Of a DNA stretch of 64,000 nt, positions 36,518-48,329 are shown piece after piece. The first letter of the stretch is position 1, and each line of letters opens with the position of its first letter. The stretch is from the NCBI GenBank assembly GCA_037176845.1, contig JAYKXP010000035.1:434001-498000 (forward strand). The letters run 5' to 3'. Under the pieces are notes generated by a model. That model worked only from the letters and a program-made list of their open reading frames with translations. It had not been told where the DNA came from and searched no databases. Position numbers and translations under genes: made by a program. Source of the stretch: Paramarasmius palmivorus (Eukaryota; Basidiomycota; Agaricomycetes; Agaricales; Marasmiaceae).

Positions 36518-38042
36518 TAGTCTCCCCTAGGCAGACTCAATCACTCGTACCTCGTGTATAGAGTCTGCGGAATCTCGCGGCGTGTTATCCGTAGTTAAAA
36601 AGTTAGCCGAATATACCCGTTATAGAAATTTTTGCACGTGCACATGCACACTCTGCAGCCAATCAGCGGCCAGTCTCTCAGCGCTAGCAGCTACGAGCGT
36701 CTTATTCGCCAACTCACGATTCACCTTGCAGTGGTTTCCCTAATTTGCCCTCGGAAAGTACACTATGGATCCTTATGAGTTCAAGGCGCACATATTTGTA
36801 CACTCTAGATGAACAATGGTCATATAGAACTGTTCCTTGATGCGTCATCAAGTCGCAGACTTGTTCTACGTAGTACGAGCGCAACATGAGCCTCTGGGTT
36901 CGTTAAATCCTCTTCTCTCACCCAGCGGACGACTCCGTGGTTCTCATTGAAGGACCAACGACTACTCCCGTAAAACATCCATACACCAGCGAAGAAGGGA
37001 ACTGAAACTGAAAGCTTGTCAGGAGAGTCTAAATCTCATGCAAGGGTCTACCCACATACGACGAGTTCCTTAACGAGCAAGGGCGACCATTGCCGACAGC
37101 TGCATTCCTTGGCTTTTTGTTATTATTGATAGATTGTTCGTTTCCTTGATAACACCTCGAAGAACGTATGGGGTAGAAGAGCCATCGAAAGAGACCAGAT
37201 GGTTTTCGAATTATGCCTGTCGTTTGAAAGAGTCCGTAGGGTATAGTGACGTGCAGAGTTGAGCTTTCAAGGTACCCATATGTAGATTGTAACTTCGTCG
37301 GCATACGAATTGCAGAATCAAATCTCGCAAGTTGATGAGACGAGCTTTGCCGCATATAAAAGAGGGACCGGCCCCCCGGGGGGAATAAACGTGGACGTTG
37401 GATTATCAGGATTACGACCAAGTCGTTGAAAAAATGGTTCGGATAGTATAGGTGCGTTTTGTGCGTGCATGGAATAGGATGGGGTTGCTTGCTGAGTGGA
37501 CGGACGACTATATCAATCGCATTTGTTCTGTGAGCTGGTGGAGGCTTATATAAGGAGCAAGAACAACTTGAAGGGCATGGACATCACTCACACCGTGAAC
37601 TCAGTATGCTGCACGTCGAGCATGCCGCCATCGTACCTTTTATCTGCCCATGAGCTCTCCAGCGGCATGTAGAGACTGCAATGTAATAGTGCACACTAGC
37701 CAACCATCCTTTCTCCCCCAATTGTTGCCCTAACTAAACGTTCTCCCCTCGAGTCTCCTCGTAGCCAGCCGAAGGCTCCAGACACGACGCCTACCGAATT
37801 TGAGATGTTTCCAGGTGATTTTCCGGTACAAGAGAGTTAAGGCGCCTGTATCGGTCAGGATCTAGGCGAATTTAGTCGAAAGAACCAGCGATGGAGAACC
37901 CACTTGAGGCGGGCGTGATAGCGCGACGAGGTAAGATTAAAATTTCCTGTTAAGGTATATTCTGAAAAACGTAACGAAACGTGACCTGCACATGATGACA
38001 AAATTCAACTACGGTATCCAGGGTACAAGATCATGTAGACTA
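36518..38042. mobile_element. 1.5 kb non-autonomous DNA-transposon-like insertion
   Basis: It interrupts unit D upstream of the 7-TM gene. The ends are TAGTCT...AGACTA, a 6 bp perfect inverted end. The flanking direct repeat is 9 bp (10 bp if the preceding A is counted), a length known for Mutator-like elements. No transposase was recognised; the only sizeable frame is a minus-strand ORF of 130 codons at 37029-37421 with no family signature. TATA-like boxes (TATAAAAG near 37355, TATATAAGG near 37555) lie inside. The insertion itself is directly shown by paralogue comparison; the class is inference. Confidence 0.75.
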
Positions 38043-38770
38043 CCACCATCACGTCTCCTGCCCGAGTTTTCATGATCCCCTCATATTGCGGTCACCTTAG
38101 CAAGCCAAAGGAAATAGAAATGTCAGGCTCCGGGCCCTAGTTTCGACTACATACGTTCACATCTCAACTTCAAGGCGGAGGTTATTCATCCAGCGCTGCA
38201 ACTCAATCACCATATCGTCTCGAGCTGGATCTTTGAGCTTGATTTGGTGTAACGAGACAGAAGACAGCGAGGTATTTTTGACTTTTACAACAACTACCAG
38301 ATTGAGTCGAAGACTCACTGGCCCCTCGGAGTTCTACACAAACAATTTAGGCCTCGTGTAGCATGCGCGTACGAGGTTTAAAATGTCATCTCATGTACAG
38401 TTCATCGTCTCACTTGAGACAGATCCAATGTGCTGGCTTTCAAGTTCAACGGTACGGCCTCGGCTTTGACTTGAGAAATCTATACTAATGTTCTGTCTAA
38501 TGCAAGTTGCTTCTAGTATACTTCTCAGGTCGAACTTGTCATGCGGTGCACACTGTCGCCGTGGTAAGACGTAGATGCTCTGGATGCCTATCATCTCAGT
38601 TCTCAAGCATCCATGATATCACTTCGTTGCTGTTTAGCGCTATATCGGTACTATGATCGCCCCGATCCTCTTTTTACGACCAAGTATTTCGAGTGCGATC
38701 AGTCACTGATTCGTGCAAGTGCAACGTCTGTTAAATAGCGGCACCAACCCAATAAGTCCACATCTAATCT
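38043..38770. other. unit D upstream region
   Basis: It continues the repeat after the insertion and carries the conserved promoter-proximal block before the 7-TM ATG. No other gene. Confidence 0.55.
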
Positions 38771-40326
38771 ATGGCATCCCTCGACTCGAAGGTCGCACCT
38801 TTTCTTTCCACTACAAACGTTGTAATTTTCCCTATATCCACCTTCTCAGTAGGTTTCAAGCTGAATTTCTTGCCCTTTCGAACTCTGATATTTCGATCCT
38901 CAGGTTATGTACTTCTTCCATGGTATAGCCGTTTCATGCCTCATAAAGAATTCCGCCACGCTCACCATGTCACACAACTTTATTAGGCACCTACATCTTC
39001 GTTTTCGGGACATACCTCTACATGATGCGAAACCGCGATCAAGGGCCCGACATTACCACCACCAAGAACAAGCTTTACCTCGCACTGACCATTCTCCTGT
39101 TCGGACTATCCACAATATATGTCGGGGTCTATACCTATGACAATGTCGATTTTACGATCGTGTTGTTTGACGTGGCTACAAAGGACTATCAACCCGCAAT
39201 TGAGCTTACATTGGATAATGTCAAGGGGACAGTCATAACGTAGGGTAAATATGCATCTCTTCCTTTTACAATTTTTGACTAGTCCATACTTCAGTTTGCT
39301 TGAATGGTTGATTCCTGTTCTACTGAAGTGGGTATGCTTTCCTCTTTATATTCAAGCTAGAGCAGGAACTAATGTGGTGGCAGTATCACGGCAGAATGGA
39401 TGCTTGTCAGTGCTTCTTCCCGCAATATAACAAAGTCGAAGCGGGACTTGGTCTGACCTGACTTACTCCTCATTTAGATTCATCGCTGTTATACAATCTG
39501 GAGCTTCGACAAGCGAATTGGGTACCCCTTAATATTAGGCTCAATCATCGTAAATGGTATCGATTATCCTCTTTTCTCTACTTCACCAGTCTCCAAGTTT
39601 CCATCACGCATGCTAGCCACAGGGATCATTGCTGCCATATTGGAGTCAGTTGGCTTCAATATGGAAGGACCACTTTTCAGTCAGGCAGGGACAATCTATG
39701 CTTCGTACACTGTTGGTAGCACCGTGTTCAATTTGATCCTGACACTTCTTACCGGTGTGTTCTCTTCCTTCCGTCCTCGGTTTGGTAATTCATAAGTACA
39801 CTCTGCATAGCTGGACGCATTTGGTGGATCCACCGACAAATTCGTGCCCACGGTATTCATACAAGCGACAGACTTATTGGATCTGTCTGTAGGATCGTGT
39901 ACGTGTCAAACGACAATATTTCGCAAATCGGCTTATCGTCCAGTACAGTCTGGAATCAGGAATTATCTATCCATTGTTCCAAATTTGCGGCTTGATTGAA
40001 AGTAATACAATGGCACTGGAAAGTGTTCCATTCAATTTCATTCCAATCAGCACTCTGAGTGCTGTAAGTATGCCGGCCATCTGTTTTCTTCGTACCTTCT
40101 AACTACTAAATTTCGATTATAGGCTTTCGCACCCACTCTCATCATGGTCCGCGCCAAACTCGGTAAAAACGTCGAGAGTCTCCAAACGGGCCACCTCTCT
40201 GACATTCAGTTCGGGAATCGACCTGAGCCCACGACCACTACCACTGACGCGCAGGTGCAATCTCTCAATACTGTGCCAACGGAGGTGGTTGAATATCAGG
40301 AGAATTCCGAAGGCCGCATGATATAA
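38771..40326 (+). CDS. orphan 7-TM membrane protein, copy D (intact)
   Basis: Exon plan as in copies A and B, with 19-base (VMYFFHG) and 22-base (ITAEWML) microexons. Segments: MASLDSKVAPFLSTTNVVIF, TYIFVFGTYLYMMRNRDQ, LTILLFGLSTIYVGVYTYDN, IHRCYTIWSFDKRIGYPLIL, ATGIIAAILESVGFNMEGP, YTVGSTVFNLILTLLT, LESGIIYPLFQICGLIESN and AFAPTLIMVRAKLGKN. The tail ends NSEGRMI. The loop FNMEGP is closest to copy A. Frames join without a break. The 1.5 kb insertion sits about 730 bases above the start and may affect expression. Confidence 0.75.
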
Positions 40327-40539
40327 ACCCCAAACCTGAACCCGGAGCGTAAAGGGCGCACCAAGATCGCGTCGTATAAATCTGCTATTCGTTATTTATG
40401 CAACCCATAAGTTATTACTAGAAATCCAGCCCGTGCTACGTCCTTCTGTGTATCTGCTGTTACTTTCCCAAACTCGCCGTGCCAAGGGCTGCTTCCCGGC
40501 CCCATCTTTGTCACCTGCATGTTCCCGTTCATACCTGTT

Positions 40540-40720
40540 TCGCTGGAAGCGATGCGTCAAATATACTGTAGATAAAGTACATGAATCGTTAGCCTGGATG
40601 CATAATGACGAGTCACTTGAGGACCTACAGATAACGTGGTCACAGAAGCGACGATGGTCAAGTCGGGGGCGAGGATTCGAGCAGTTTGCTCAGCGCCAAC
40701 CTGAGGTCTCGTCGATGGCA
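40540..40720 (-). pseudogene. relic of minus-strand 7-TM gene, unit E
   Basis: Minus-strand exon 1 is well preserved (AEQTARILAPDLTIVASVTTLS, donor GTAGGTCC), followed by a remnant of the small second exon (the minus-strand ATGTACTTTATC). Homology then stops at the 3' flank of copy D near 40540, so all later exons were deleted. No ATG was found in frame before AEQTARIL. Confidence 0.55.
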
Positions 40721-42519
40721 AGGAAGCGTACCGGAAGTCGTAGTTCAAGGCTTTGAGCGAAAGCCGCGAATCATGTTCCACTGCCCCAAGATTCGGGTCA
40801 ATTCGGCGGTGAAGAATTCTTGGGCTTGAGCTCATAGTTCAACGATCTGCATCGTAATCATAAAACCAAATATCCTATCATGATACGAAACAGCCTACTC
40901 CCATGAACCACACGCTGTGTTTTTGGTCCATGTGGGTTTCGAGTTAAGAGCAGGATCTAGTTTTGATATTAAATCATGGAAGGTGTAACGCCGACTTCAT
41001 AGACGGGATCTGGGAGCAAAACACGGATTTGCGAACGCGAATGTTCACAGTGAGCACAGCTCGATTCCATGAAATGCTTTGTTGAGAATACGTGTAATTA
41101 GAGAAGGTTATGGAGGTTGAGATCTTCAAATGGTAGCAACGAGGAAGAGACACTGCGATATGAGTTCGTGAGAGTTAGATAGGTAGAATATCAACCAAAA
41201 CCGTACCTTACAGTCCGATATGTTCAGTTTTCGAGACAAACGCGACCACCAAGGCTCTCTGCTTGCCGGCCGAAGCGAAACAGAAAGCGTCGGTACATAC
41301 TGCGCTTTGCAGCATCGAATCATTCTGCAATTGCCTCGAACGCCAATCTGTCCCTTCTTTCAGTCTTCATCATCGGACAGAATGCTTGAGAGTGGTGGAG
41401 ACATCAAGAATCCACGGATCAGTGTTGAGCCGCATTCGTGTTCCATTGGCATTGTGTACCTTGAAGGTCACCCGCATCTGACGGTCGCAATTGAGTCAAA
41501 GGGGGCAACATGGAGCATAACTTACACGTACCTCCTTTACCCTTCCTAACGGGGTCTGCAGACAAGTCCATCGAGATGGTCGTCGGAGAAGGAAACTGCG
41601 GGAAATTGCCGGGACATTGTTGCCCGGCGCCGCTTGCAAACGTTCTGGTTGACCACCACCATCACGGTCATCATCACGTCTCCAGCTGCCTGTAGGCTTC
41701 AAATCTTCATGATCCCCTCATATTGCGGCCACCTTAGCAGACCAAAATCAAAGAAAACAGAAATGCCAGGCTCCGGAACCTAGCTCCGACTGTACACACG
41801 TCCACATCTCAAGGCGGAGGTTACGGTTGTTCAAACGTTTACCAGTTTACCCAGCGCTATAACCTGCTATAACTCATGATCATTGAATCAGGCTCCTTGA
41901 GCTTGATCCGGTGCGGACACAGAAGTCAACGAGGTTCCCAATTTTCTCAAGAAGTACCGGACCGAGTCAAAGCCTCTTGGAGTTTCTCCCGAACAATCTG
42001 AGCCTCATGGAGCAGGCGAGTATGAGCGCTGAGCGCTGAGCTTTGAAATGGTCGTACGCATTATTAATTAATATGCGGTGGTGAGGTCACCGGTCATCTT
42101 CGCAGCTCTCGTCTCACTCGAAACAGACTCAGTGTGCTGACTTCCTTCAATGGTACGGCCTTGCTTTTGGCTATAAAAATCTGTACTCATGTTCTATCTA
42201 TTGCTAGCTGCACCCACTATACTTTTCAGGTCGAACCTGTTATACAGTCCACACCGTATAATATGCTATTACATACTCTTGTCGTGGTAACATGTGGGTG
42301 TTTTACGTGCATACCGTCTGTCTTCGAGCATCCAAGCTGCCTATCATGTGCGTCTTCAAGCATCCATATCATTTCGTTTCTATTTAGCGCTACATCAGTA
42401 CGATGATCGCCCTCAAGACTCTTTACGACCAAGTATTTCGAGTGTGACCAGTCACTGATTCATGAAACTGCAGCGTCTGTTAAATAGCAGTTCCAACCCA
42501 ATAAGTCTCCATCTAATCC
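40721..42519. other. unit E intergenic region
   Basis: It repeats the intergenic part of units A and B. No supported gene. The conserved block before the next ATG is present. Confidence 0.5.
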
Positions 42520-44043
42520 ATGGCATCTCTCGACTCAGGGCTCGCACCATTTCTGTCCACTACAAGAGTCGTAATTTTTCCTATATCCACCTTTTCAGTG
42601 CGTTTCAAGCTGAATTTCTTGCCTTTCCAAACTCTGACCTTTCGATCCGCAGGTTATGTATTTCTTCTATGGTATAACCGTTTCATCCCACATAAAGAAT
42701 TCCGCCATGCTCACTGCGTCACACAACTCTATTAGGCACCTACATTTTTGTTTTCGGAACATACCTCTATATGATGCGAAACCGTGATCAAACGCCCGAC
42801 AGTACCACCACTGAGAGCAAGCTTTACCTGGGACTGACCATTCTCCTGTTCGGACTATCCACAATATATGTCGGAGTTCATACCTTTCAGGTTGTCGATC
42901 TTACGATCGTACTTTTTGGCCTGGCCACAAAGGACTATCAACCTCTTATCGAGTTTGTACTGAATAATGCTAGGGGGAAAGCCATCCTGTAAGATGAACA
43001 CGCATCTCTTCCTTTTATAAGTTTTGACTAGTCCATACCTCAGTTTCCTTGACGGCTCAATTCCTGTTCTACTTAAGTGGGCATGATTTCCTCTTTATAT
43101 TCAAGCTGGAGCAGAAACTAATGTGGTGGCAGTATCACGGCAGAGTGGATGCTTGTTAGTGCTTCTTCGCGCACCATAACAAAGTCGAAGCGAGACTTGG
43201 TCTGACCTAACTTACTGCTCATTTAGATTCATCGCTGTTATACAATCTGGAGCTTCGACAAGCGAATTGGATACCCCTTAATATTAGGCTCAATCATCGT
43301 AAATAGTATCGATTATCCTCTTTTCTCTACTTCACCAGTCTCCAAGTTTACATCACGCATGCTAGCCACTGGGATCATCGCTGCCATATTGGAGTCAGTT
43401 GGCTACAATACCGAAGTTCAATTGTTCGATCAGGGAGAAACAATCTATGCTTCGTACAGTGTCGGTAGCGCCGTGTTCAATTTGATACTGACACTTCTGA
43501 CGGGTGCGTTGTTCGATTCTTCCTTCTGTGTGATAATTCATAAGTACACTCTGCATAGCTGGACGCATTTGGTGGATCCACCGACAAATTCGTGCCCATG
43601 GTATTCATACAAGTGATAGGCTGATTGGATCGGTCTGTAGGATCGTGTAGGTGTCAAACGACAATATTCCACAAGTTGGCTCATCGACCAGTACAGCCTG
43701 GAATCGGGAATATTCTACCCATTGTTCCAGATTTGCGGCTTGATTGAAAGTAATACAATAGCAGTGGCAAGTATTCCCTTCAGTTTCGATCCGATTGCCG
43801 CTCTGAGTGCCGTGAGTACGCCATCTGTACTCTTCATACCGTCTAACTACTACAGTTCGATTATAGGCTCTAGCACCCACTCTCATCATGGTCCGCGCCA
43901 AACTCGGTAAAAATGTCGAGAGTTTCCAAACGGGACACCTCTCTGACATTCGATTCGGCGATCGGCCTGAACCCACGACCACTACCACCGACGCGCAGAT
44001 GCAATCTATCAATATCGCGCTGATGGAGGTGGTTGAACGTTGA
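42520..44043 (+). CDS. orphan 7-TM membrane protein, copy E (C-terminus altered)
   Basis: Exon plan as in the other copies: MASLDSGLAPFLSTTRVVIF, microexon VMYFFYG, TYIFVFGTYLYMMRNRDQ, VDLTIVLFGLATKDYQ, microexon ITAEWML, IHRCYTIWSFDKRIGYPLIL, TGIIAAILESVGYNTEVQ, YSVGSAVFNLILTLLT, LESGIFYPLFQICGLIESN and LAPTLIMVRAKLGKN. A 7-base tandem duplication (GTTGAAC repeated near 44031-44044) shifts the frame, so the tail ends VVER instead of continuing like the EEPEGRII-type ends. The seven membrane segments are unaffected. Confidence 0.72.
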
Positions 44044-44335
44044 ACACCAGGAGGAGCCCGAAGGCCGCATAATATAAACATCGAACCCGGAGCGTAAAGA
44101 GGGCACCAAGATCGTGTCGTATAAATCTGCTATTCGTTATTTATTATGCAAGCCATTATTTATTACTAGAAAGCCAGCCCGTGTTACGTACTTCTGTATA
44201 TTTGGTGTTACTTTCCCAAACTCGCCGTGCCGAAGGCTGGTTCCTCGCCCCATTTTTGTTGACCGCTTGTTCCTTTTCTTCCCTGTTTCGCTGTCAATGT
44301 ACTGTTGTCAAACTTCCCTAATTTACAGCGCTTGT

Positions 44336-44689
44336 AATAATTGTAGAATAGTTACCAGCTTTTGCCCCATTGCGCCTTTGTTTATGGTAAACAAAACCCG
44401 CCCCACCAGTCGGGATCCCGACACTCGTGCGCCTCCCGCTATGCTTCACATTTGGACCATTCAAGATACATTAGTTTCAGTGTTTTACGAGTTGAAGGGA
44501 TTCTGGGTTTTCCAGGGCTTTGTGGGCTGCAGAAAGGCAATGTCGATGGTCGTCGCAGCTGGGAGGCATGGTGTTTCGGTGGGACCAATGACGCCATCCT
44601 TTCCGGAATTGGTAGCATTCTTGTTTGTCGTCAACAAAGGCGCAAGGACGTAAAACTTGAAAACTATTCTAGAATTATTACAAGCGCTG
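44336..44689. mobile_element. MITE, 354 bp, 28 bp terminal inverted repeats, TA flanks
   Basis: The left end at 44336-44363 starts CAGCGCTTGTAATAATT and ends TAGAATAGTT. The right end at 44662-44689 is its reverse complement with one mismatch. TA flanks both sides (44334-44335, 44690-44691). This matches non-autonomous Tc1/mariner-type (Stowaway-like) elements. No transposase. Related flanks of copies A and B lack it. The long ORFs that cross it are not genes. Confidence 0.85.
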
Positions 44690-44691
44690 TA

Positions 44692-45040
44692 ATATCGAAA
44701 TGAATGGTCTATTCTCCAATTACCGTCACGGTACTCTCCGCGTGTACATACATGAGAGATTCACATGTACCACTGTCAGAGGCGCATCCCCGCTATTATG
44801 GGACCAATGAATCGTGAACTCGGACTGCGTCACAAAAGCGGCGGCGGCTCTAAACAGGCGAGCGCGTGACGACAAAGTAATTTGCTTGAAGTTGAACGTT
44901 GAACGTTGAGGTTTCGGAAAGCGACCAAGTAGGCACGATTGCAAGACGCTCAACTGAGTGTCAAAAGTAATACATCGATTCTGTTCATTTTCAGAGTGGT
45001 CAGCCACATCGATACTAATACACTGTCCAAACACCTTCAC
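44692..45040. other. intergenic between 7-TM array and SSADH relic P3
   Basis: It contains stretches shared with the 31.5 and 34.8 kb regions (for example TTGAACGTTGAACGTTGA and CGATTGCAAGACG). No gene supported. Confidence 0.4.
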
Positions 45041-45935
45041 CTACACCTTCCCAACCCCCAACCCCCCAAACACAACAATCTTCTCATTCAAATACTCCTC
45101 AATCCCATGCGGCCCACTCTCTCTCCCAACCCCACTCTCCTTAACACCCCCAAACGGAATAACATTCCGACTTATCAACCCCGTATTGGCGCCTACCATT
45201 CCCACTTCCGACGCTTCCTCTACACGCCACACGCGTCTTACGTCCCTGGAGAAGAAATACCCCGCCAATCCGACGTTAGTGTTCAAGTTGGCGAGAGCGA
45301 GGACTTCGTCTTCCATGGAGAATTTGGTTAAGGAGGCGAGCGGACTGAATGTTCCTTCGGTGTGCAGAAGGGCGTCGGGGGTACGTCCGCTAAAACAGTC
45401 GGTGCGAAGAACGTGCTAGTCCCAGGATCACCTATCGGTTGACCACTAACAAGTACTAGTCGTTTTCCGTTTTCCAGTGTCTAGTTCGTGATTAGCGGGG
45501 TGGTAAGAGTCGAGAAGGGAAGGATGGAATGGGGACGTACAATAATCTTAGCCAAATCGTCTTCATGTTCTTTCATTAATGCGAAGAATTTCATGAGAAT
45601 GTCGTGTCGGTGCTATTCCCAGTATCGTCAGCAAGAAAATCAAGAAGGGAGGTAACGAAGAACGTACCTTTGCGGTGGTTTTACTCCATCTAGGGAACGC
45701 TTTCGCAGCAGCGTCAATGGCTTCCTTAGTTTCTGCGAGACCTAGTTCGGGGACGGTGCCTAGTTCTTCGTTTGTTGCTGGGTCTGTTCGCGTGCGTGTG
45801 TGAGTAGCGAGGACAATGGATATGAGAACGGCACGCACTAGCAACGACAATCTTTCCACCATCTTAGGCGTCACGCCATTTTCCGTCGATGAATGCTTGG
45901 GTTGGGATGTTGAATCATGAAAGCTGTGACGCTGA
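45041..45935 (-). pseudogene. broken succinate-semialdehyde dehydrogenase, copy P3 (middle deleted)
   Basis: N-terminal segments are QAFIDGKWRDA, then a TAA stop followed by DGGKIVV; then TDPATNEELGTVPELGLAET, AAAKAFPRWSKTTAK and HRHDILMKFFALMKEHEDDL. Near 45470 the sequence jumps from the LETGK region to VSGQPIGDPGTSTFFAPTVL, continuing FFSRDVRRVWRVEEASEVGM and VGANTGLISRNVIPFGGVKE. The whole middle, including the catalytic Cys and Glu regions, is gone. This is the only copy in the window with N-terminal exons. Confidence 0.85.
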
Positions 45936-46489
45936 TTCCGAGACTGCTTGCCGGTAGTTGCCGGCCGGCCCCATCTTGGCATGTCTCAGATTTGCCAGGA
46001 GCATACCAGGCTCGATGGCCAGGATGACTACTGCGAGGCATGCTGGATGGACAGGTCTAAAGTAATATCTTACCGGATGTCCGAGAATGAGAAAGCAACG
46101 CTCGAGTGCTTCCTTCTTGGCCGGTAACAACATCCTCCCACATGTCTCAGATTGACTAGTTGAATACCTGGCCCACACGATGGCTTCGATTCCAACTAGC
46201 ATCGAATATGTGGACATACAAGTCAAAACTTCTTTGTCGATGCCTTTTCCCTCTGGGAATCGTGGCAAACATGCTGTTGTCTGCCCCACCAGGCTGGCGT
46301 TCATGAACGTCACTGCAAAAACGCTCACTTTGTTCCTGGCTATGTGACTCAGTGCCGTGAGGTGGATTTTCCGAGTCTTAGGAAGTTTTCATGCGAACCG
46401 GTGGGGTCCTTAGCTGGCCGTAGCACGTAGATAGTTTTATGTACGTGTAGTACGAACCCCTGCCGTTCCGAAATGGGACCTAGCGCAGG

Positions 46490-46516
46490 TTTATTATTAT
46501 TATTATTATTATTATT
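46490..46516. repeat. (TTA)n microsatellite
   Basis: About nine uninterrupted TTA triplets; direct reading. Confidence 0.9.
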
Positions 46517-48329
46517 GGCGACGACTTCGGACTTGCTCAACCACAACCTCCATTCACAATATGCTATCGCGGAGGCTAGAATGCAACAAGGTGAATAGAC
46601 ACCTCTCCGATACCTTACTGATGAGACTAACAAACTTTCCCCAGTTCACTGACATCTCTCCGTCCGGTCATTTGACCCCAAGCGACCTCCGAGGCCTCCA
46701 CAAACCCATACGCAGAATACGCTATGCATCCGACCTCATCTTTCCAGCTGCCTTTTTGGGGCTTTGAACGATTTTCTGTCATATCATCCCATTGGTCAAG
46801 TAGTAACGTCGGAACCTCTTCGGCACACGACCTGAACTCTTTCTTACTCGCGAGACTGGTAAGTTGGATGACACTCTCGCGTATCGAGGTCAAGCTTCGT
46901 TAGGCTTGCATATACCGAGTATGGTTCTACAGAAGGGGCAGATGCAACGGCTATGGTTTACGCGTTGGGCTTGCGTTTTCTCGGGCCAAGCACAGACTAC
47001 ATAAACGCATCTGGATTCCTGCGTTCATTTTTGGACCGTTGCGGCAACTCTCCTTGAACTCTCTGTTCCTTACCGTCGAACGCTGGACATCGGTTGTCCA
47101 AGCCTGAAGATGCCCCATGGCTATTCTTTCTCCATCTCTGCATCTTCTTAAGGCCGATCTAAGGGGACAAAATGCATGGGATGGACAGTACTAAGTAGGC
47201 GCAGGGCATGAATGATGTGACTGTTGTTACTTCGTCAATCGATTTGGTCAGTCCGATTTCTATTTTCTTCCAAATACTGATACTGACATTGTATGTATCA
47301 AGGTCTTGTCCTCAACCGAGCAGGAACGACGGCTATGCAAGACCCAAGACCTCCCTCTCTATGCAATCCGTCGCATGTCAACGATCAATCTCCATGCACC
47401 TGCTGCATACTCCGCGTGTGCATTCTTTTGGACTCCATTTTGGCCCAACCATTTCGCGTACCACTACTCACTATGATGATCCTCACACGAGCCAACCACA
47501 TAGCTCTTTACATCCGCCTTCCCAATCGCAGCGTTAGCGCCAATGTAGCAAGTATCGGGAAGCACTACGAGATCATATACGTACTGGCAGGTCGACAAGA
47601 ACACTGGGCTCGGAAAAAGTGTCGGTTACTGGTGTTCTAGCCTCTAGGTATGACAATGTATGTCAACCCATATACCCAAAGCTCACATAAAGATGCCTTT
47701 GGTTGGTTGATATATCTGGCCAGATCACCATATATTGAAGATATTGGGGGTTTCCATCGGTTACAAGCCATACGCCATACATATGCAACCTCCACACGGC
47801 CTGTTATGCGGTCTAGGCTCTACCGTACCACTGAAAGCGAATCATTACCTAGGATAGCCGAGCACACGCAGAAAAGCTACAAGCCTCCCAACGATGTTGC
47901 TCCAGCCCGTTGTTTTCGCCACCGTTGGACGTGTCCATCAAGATCAGGGGGTATAGACGAAGTATAGATACATTCTATCTTCATTATACAGTTCATATGC
48001 ACTTGGGCTTGGGCTTGGGTTGGGTTCAAGACATTTTAATCAAAGCTTCATTGGTATTGTACCCTAGGACGTGTACGTAGCCAATGCCGATCCAAGTTTT
48101 TGAAGTGTAGGTATGGTCATACGGACCCCGAGCTGCAGCTTTAAATAGACGAGGTTCAGTTGAGGACGTGTCAGCGAAAGAGATGGGTTAGGAGAACATA
48201 CCGGCCCTGACTTTCTATGTGAATGGCTTGGGATAGGTTCTTCTGCAATTTTCGCGCCGAGGGAAAGCGTTGTCGTCGTGGAATCGATGCCTATTGTGCG
48301 TTGGTTTTGCGCCTTGTTGATCGAGAACG

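Noticed and set aside
37029..37421. Minus-strand ORF of 130 codons inside the 1.5 kb insertion
   Set aside because: No transposase motif and no protein-like pattern; not called as a gene.
44114..44653. Plus-strand ORF of 179 codons
   Set aside because: It runs across the MITE terminal repeat and has no family signature; chance frame in non-coding DNA.
21950..46000. Possible retrotransposon basis for the repeats
   Set aside because: No LTR pair, reverse transcriptase, integrase or poly-A tail was seen; the repeats are explained by tandem duplication.
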